This document shows, one piece after another, positions 4,986 through 5,075 of a DNA stretch of 5,075 nucleotides; position 1 is the stretch's first letter; each line of letters begins with the position of its first letter. Both the position numbers and the translations under genes were made by a program. Source of the DNA: Burkholderiales bacterium. Lineage in GTDB: Bacteria > Pseudomonadota > Gammaproteobacteria > Burkholderiales > SG8-39. Where the stretch lies: positions 1 through 5,075 of the forward strand of contig JAENXP010000245.1 of NCBI GenBank assembly GCA_016649475.1, in the 5' to 3' direction. The notes below the pieces were generated by a model, which did not search any database, had not been told where the DNA came from, and was given only the letters and a program-made list of their open reading frames with translations.

Positions 4986-5075
4986 TCAAGATTTTCGCGC
5001 CGCGCCGACGGGCAGGTCGGCGATGCGGCGCATTTCGGCCTCGTCGAACACCGTGGGGTCGGAGAGATAATCGAG
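4986..5075 (-). CDS. C-terminal end of an unrecognised protein
   Basis: An open frame enters from the right edge on the minus strand and stops with TGA at 4988-4986. It encodes 29 visible residues: LDYLSDPTVFDEAEMRRI, then ADLPVGAARKS. It sits 25 bp upstream of the chosen nadD start (10 bp from the alternative TTG) and so is likely to be in the same transcript. The codon choice is like that of the neighbours, and the composition is that of a normal soluble protein. I do not recognise the family from so short a piece. It does not look like the C-terminus of HemF or HolA, two frequent upstream neighbours of nadD in Proteobacteria. Other frames over the same bases look less protein-like. Confidence 0.55.
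   Translation of the reverse strand, partial: LDYLSDPTVFDEAEMRRIADLPVGAARKS

Overview
The window looks like a chromosomal housekeeping segment from a high-GC Betaproteobacterium, or a close relative. The evidence is the GC-rich codon use, the protein types, and the minus-strand order nadD - rsfS - rlmH - maf - rng, an arrangement familiar from that class. No phage, plasmid or defence genes are visible. The one accessory-looking item is a small palindromic repeat between maf and rng.

Layout. On the plus strand, positions 2-283 hold the C-terminal part of an AhpD-like peroxidase-related protein. It is followed 3 bp later by a small four-helix membrane protein of the PF04020 (phage holin 4 / YvlD-like) family with a striking proline-rich tail (287-721). 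These two converge on the minus-strand cluster. Read in its own direction, that cluster runs: the 3' end of an unrecognised gene (5075-4986), nadD (4960-4295), a 93-bp gap, rsfS (4201-3821), rlmH (3824-3333), maf (3336-2707), a 145-bp gap holding repeats, rng (2561-1083) and a small membrane protein of unknown function (1073-741).

How the genes fit together. NadD makes the dinucleotide of NAD biosynthesis. RsfS silences ribosomes by binding uL14, RlmH methylates 23S rRNA pseudouridine 1915, Maf hydrolyses non-canonical or excess nucleotides, and RNase G matures 16S rRNA and degrades mRNA. The cluster therefore joins NAD supply to ribosome quality and RNA turnover. rsfS-rlmH and rlmH-maf each overlap by 4 bp (GTGA and ATGA), which points to translational coupling and one transcript.

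The most interesting part is 2590-2713, between maf and rng. It holds a 20-bp inverted repeat in which each arm is itself nearly palindromic, a tandem 9-bp repeat on one flank, and a 10-bp tandem duplication that includes the maf stop codon. It probably represents a dispersed genomic repeat inserted in the operon, and it would give rng a strongly folded leader. I see no convincing new multi-gene system here.
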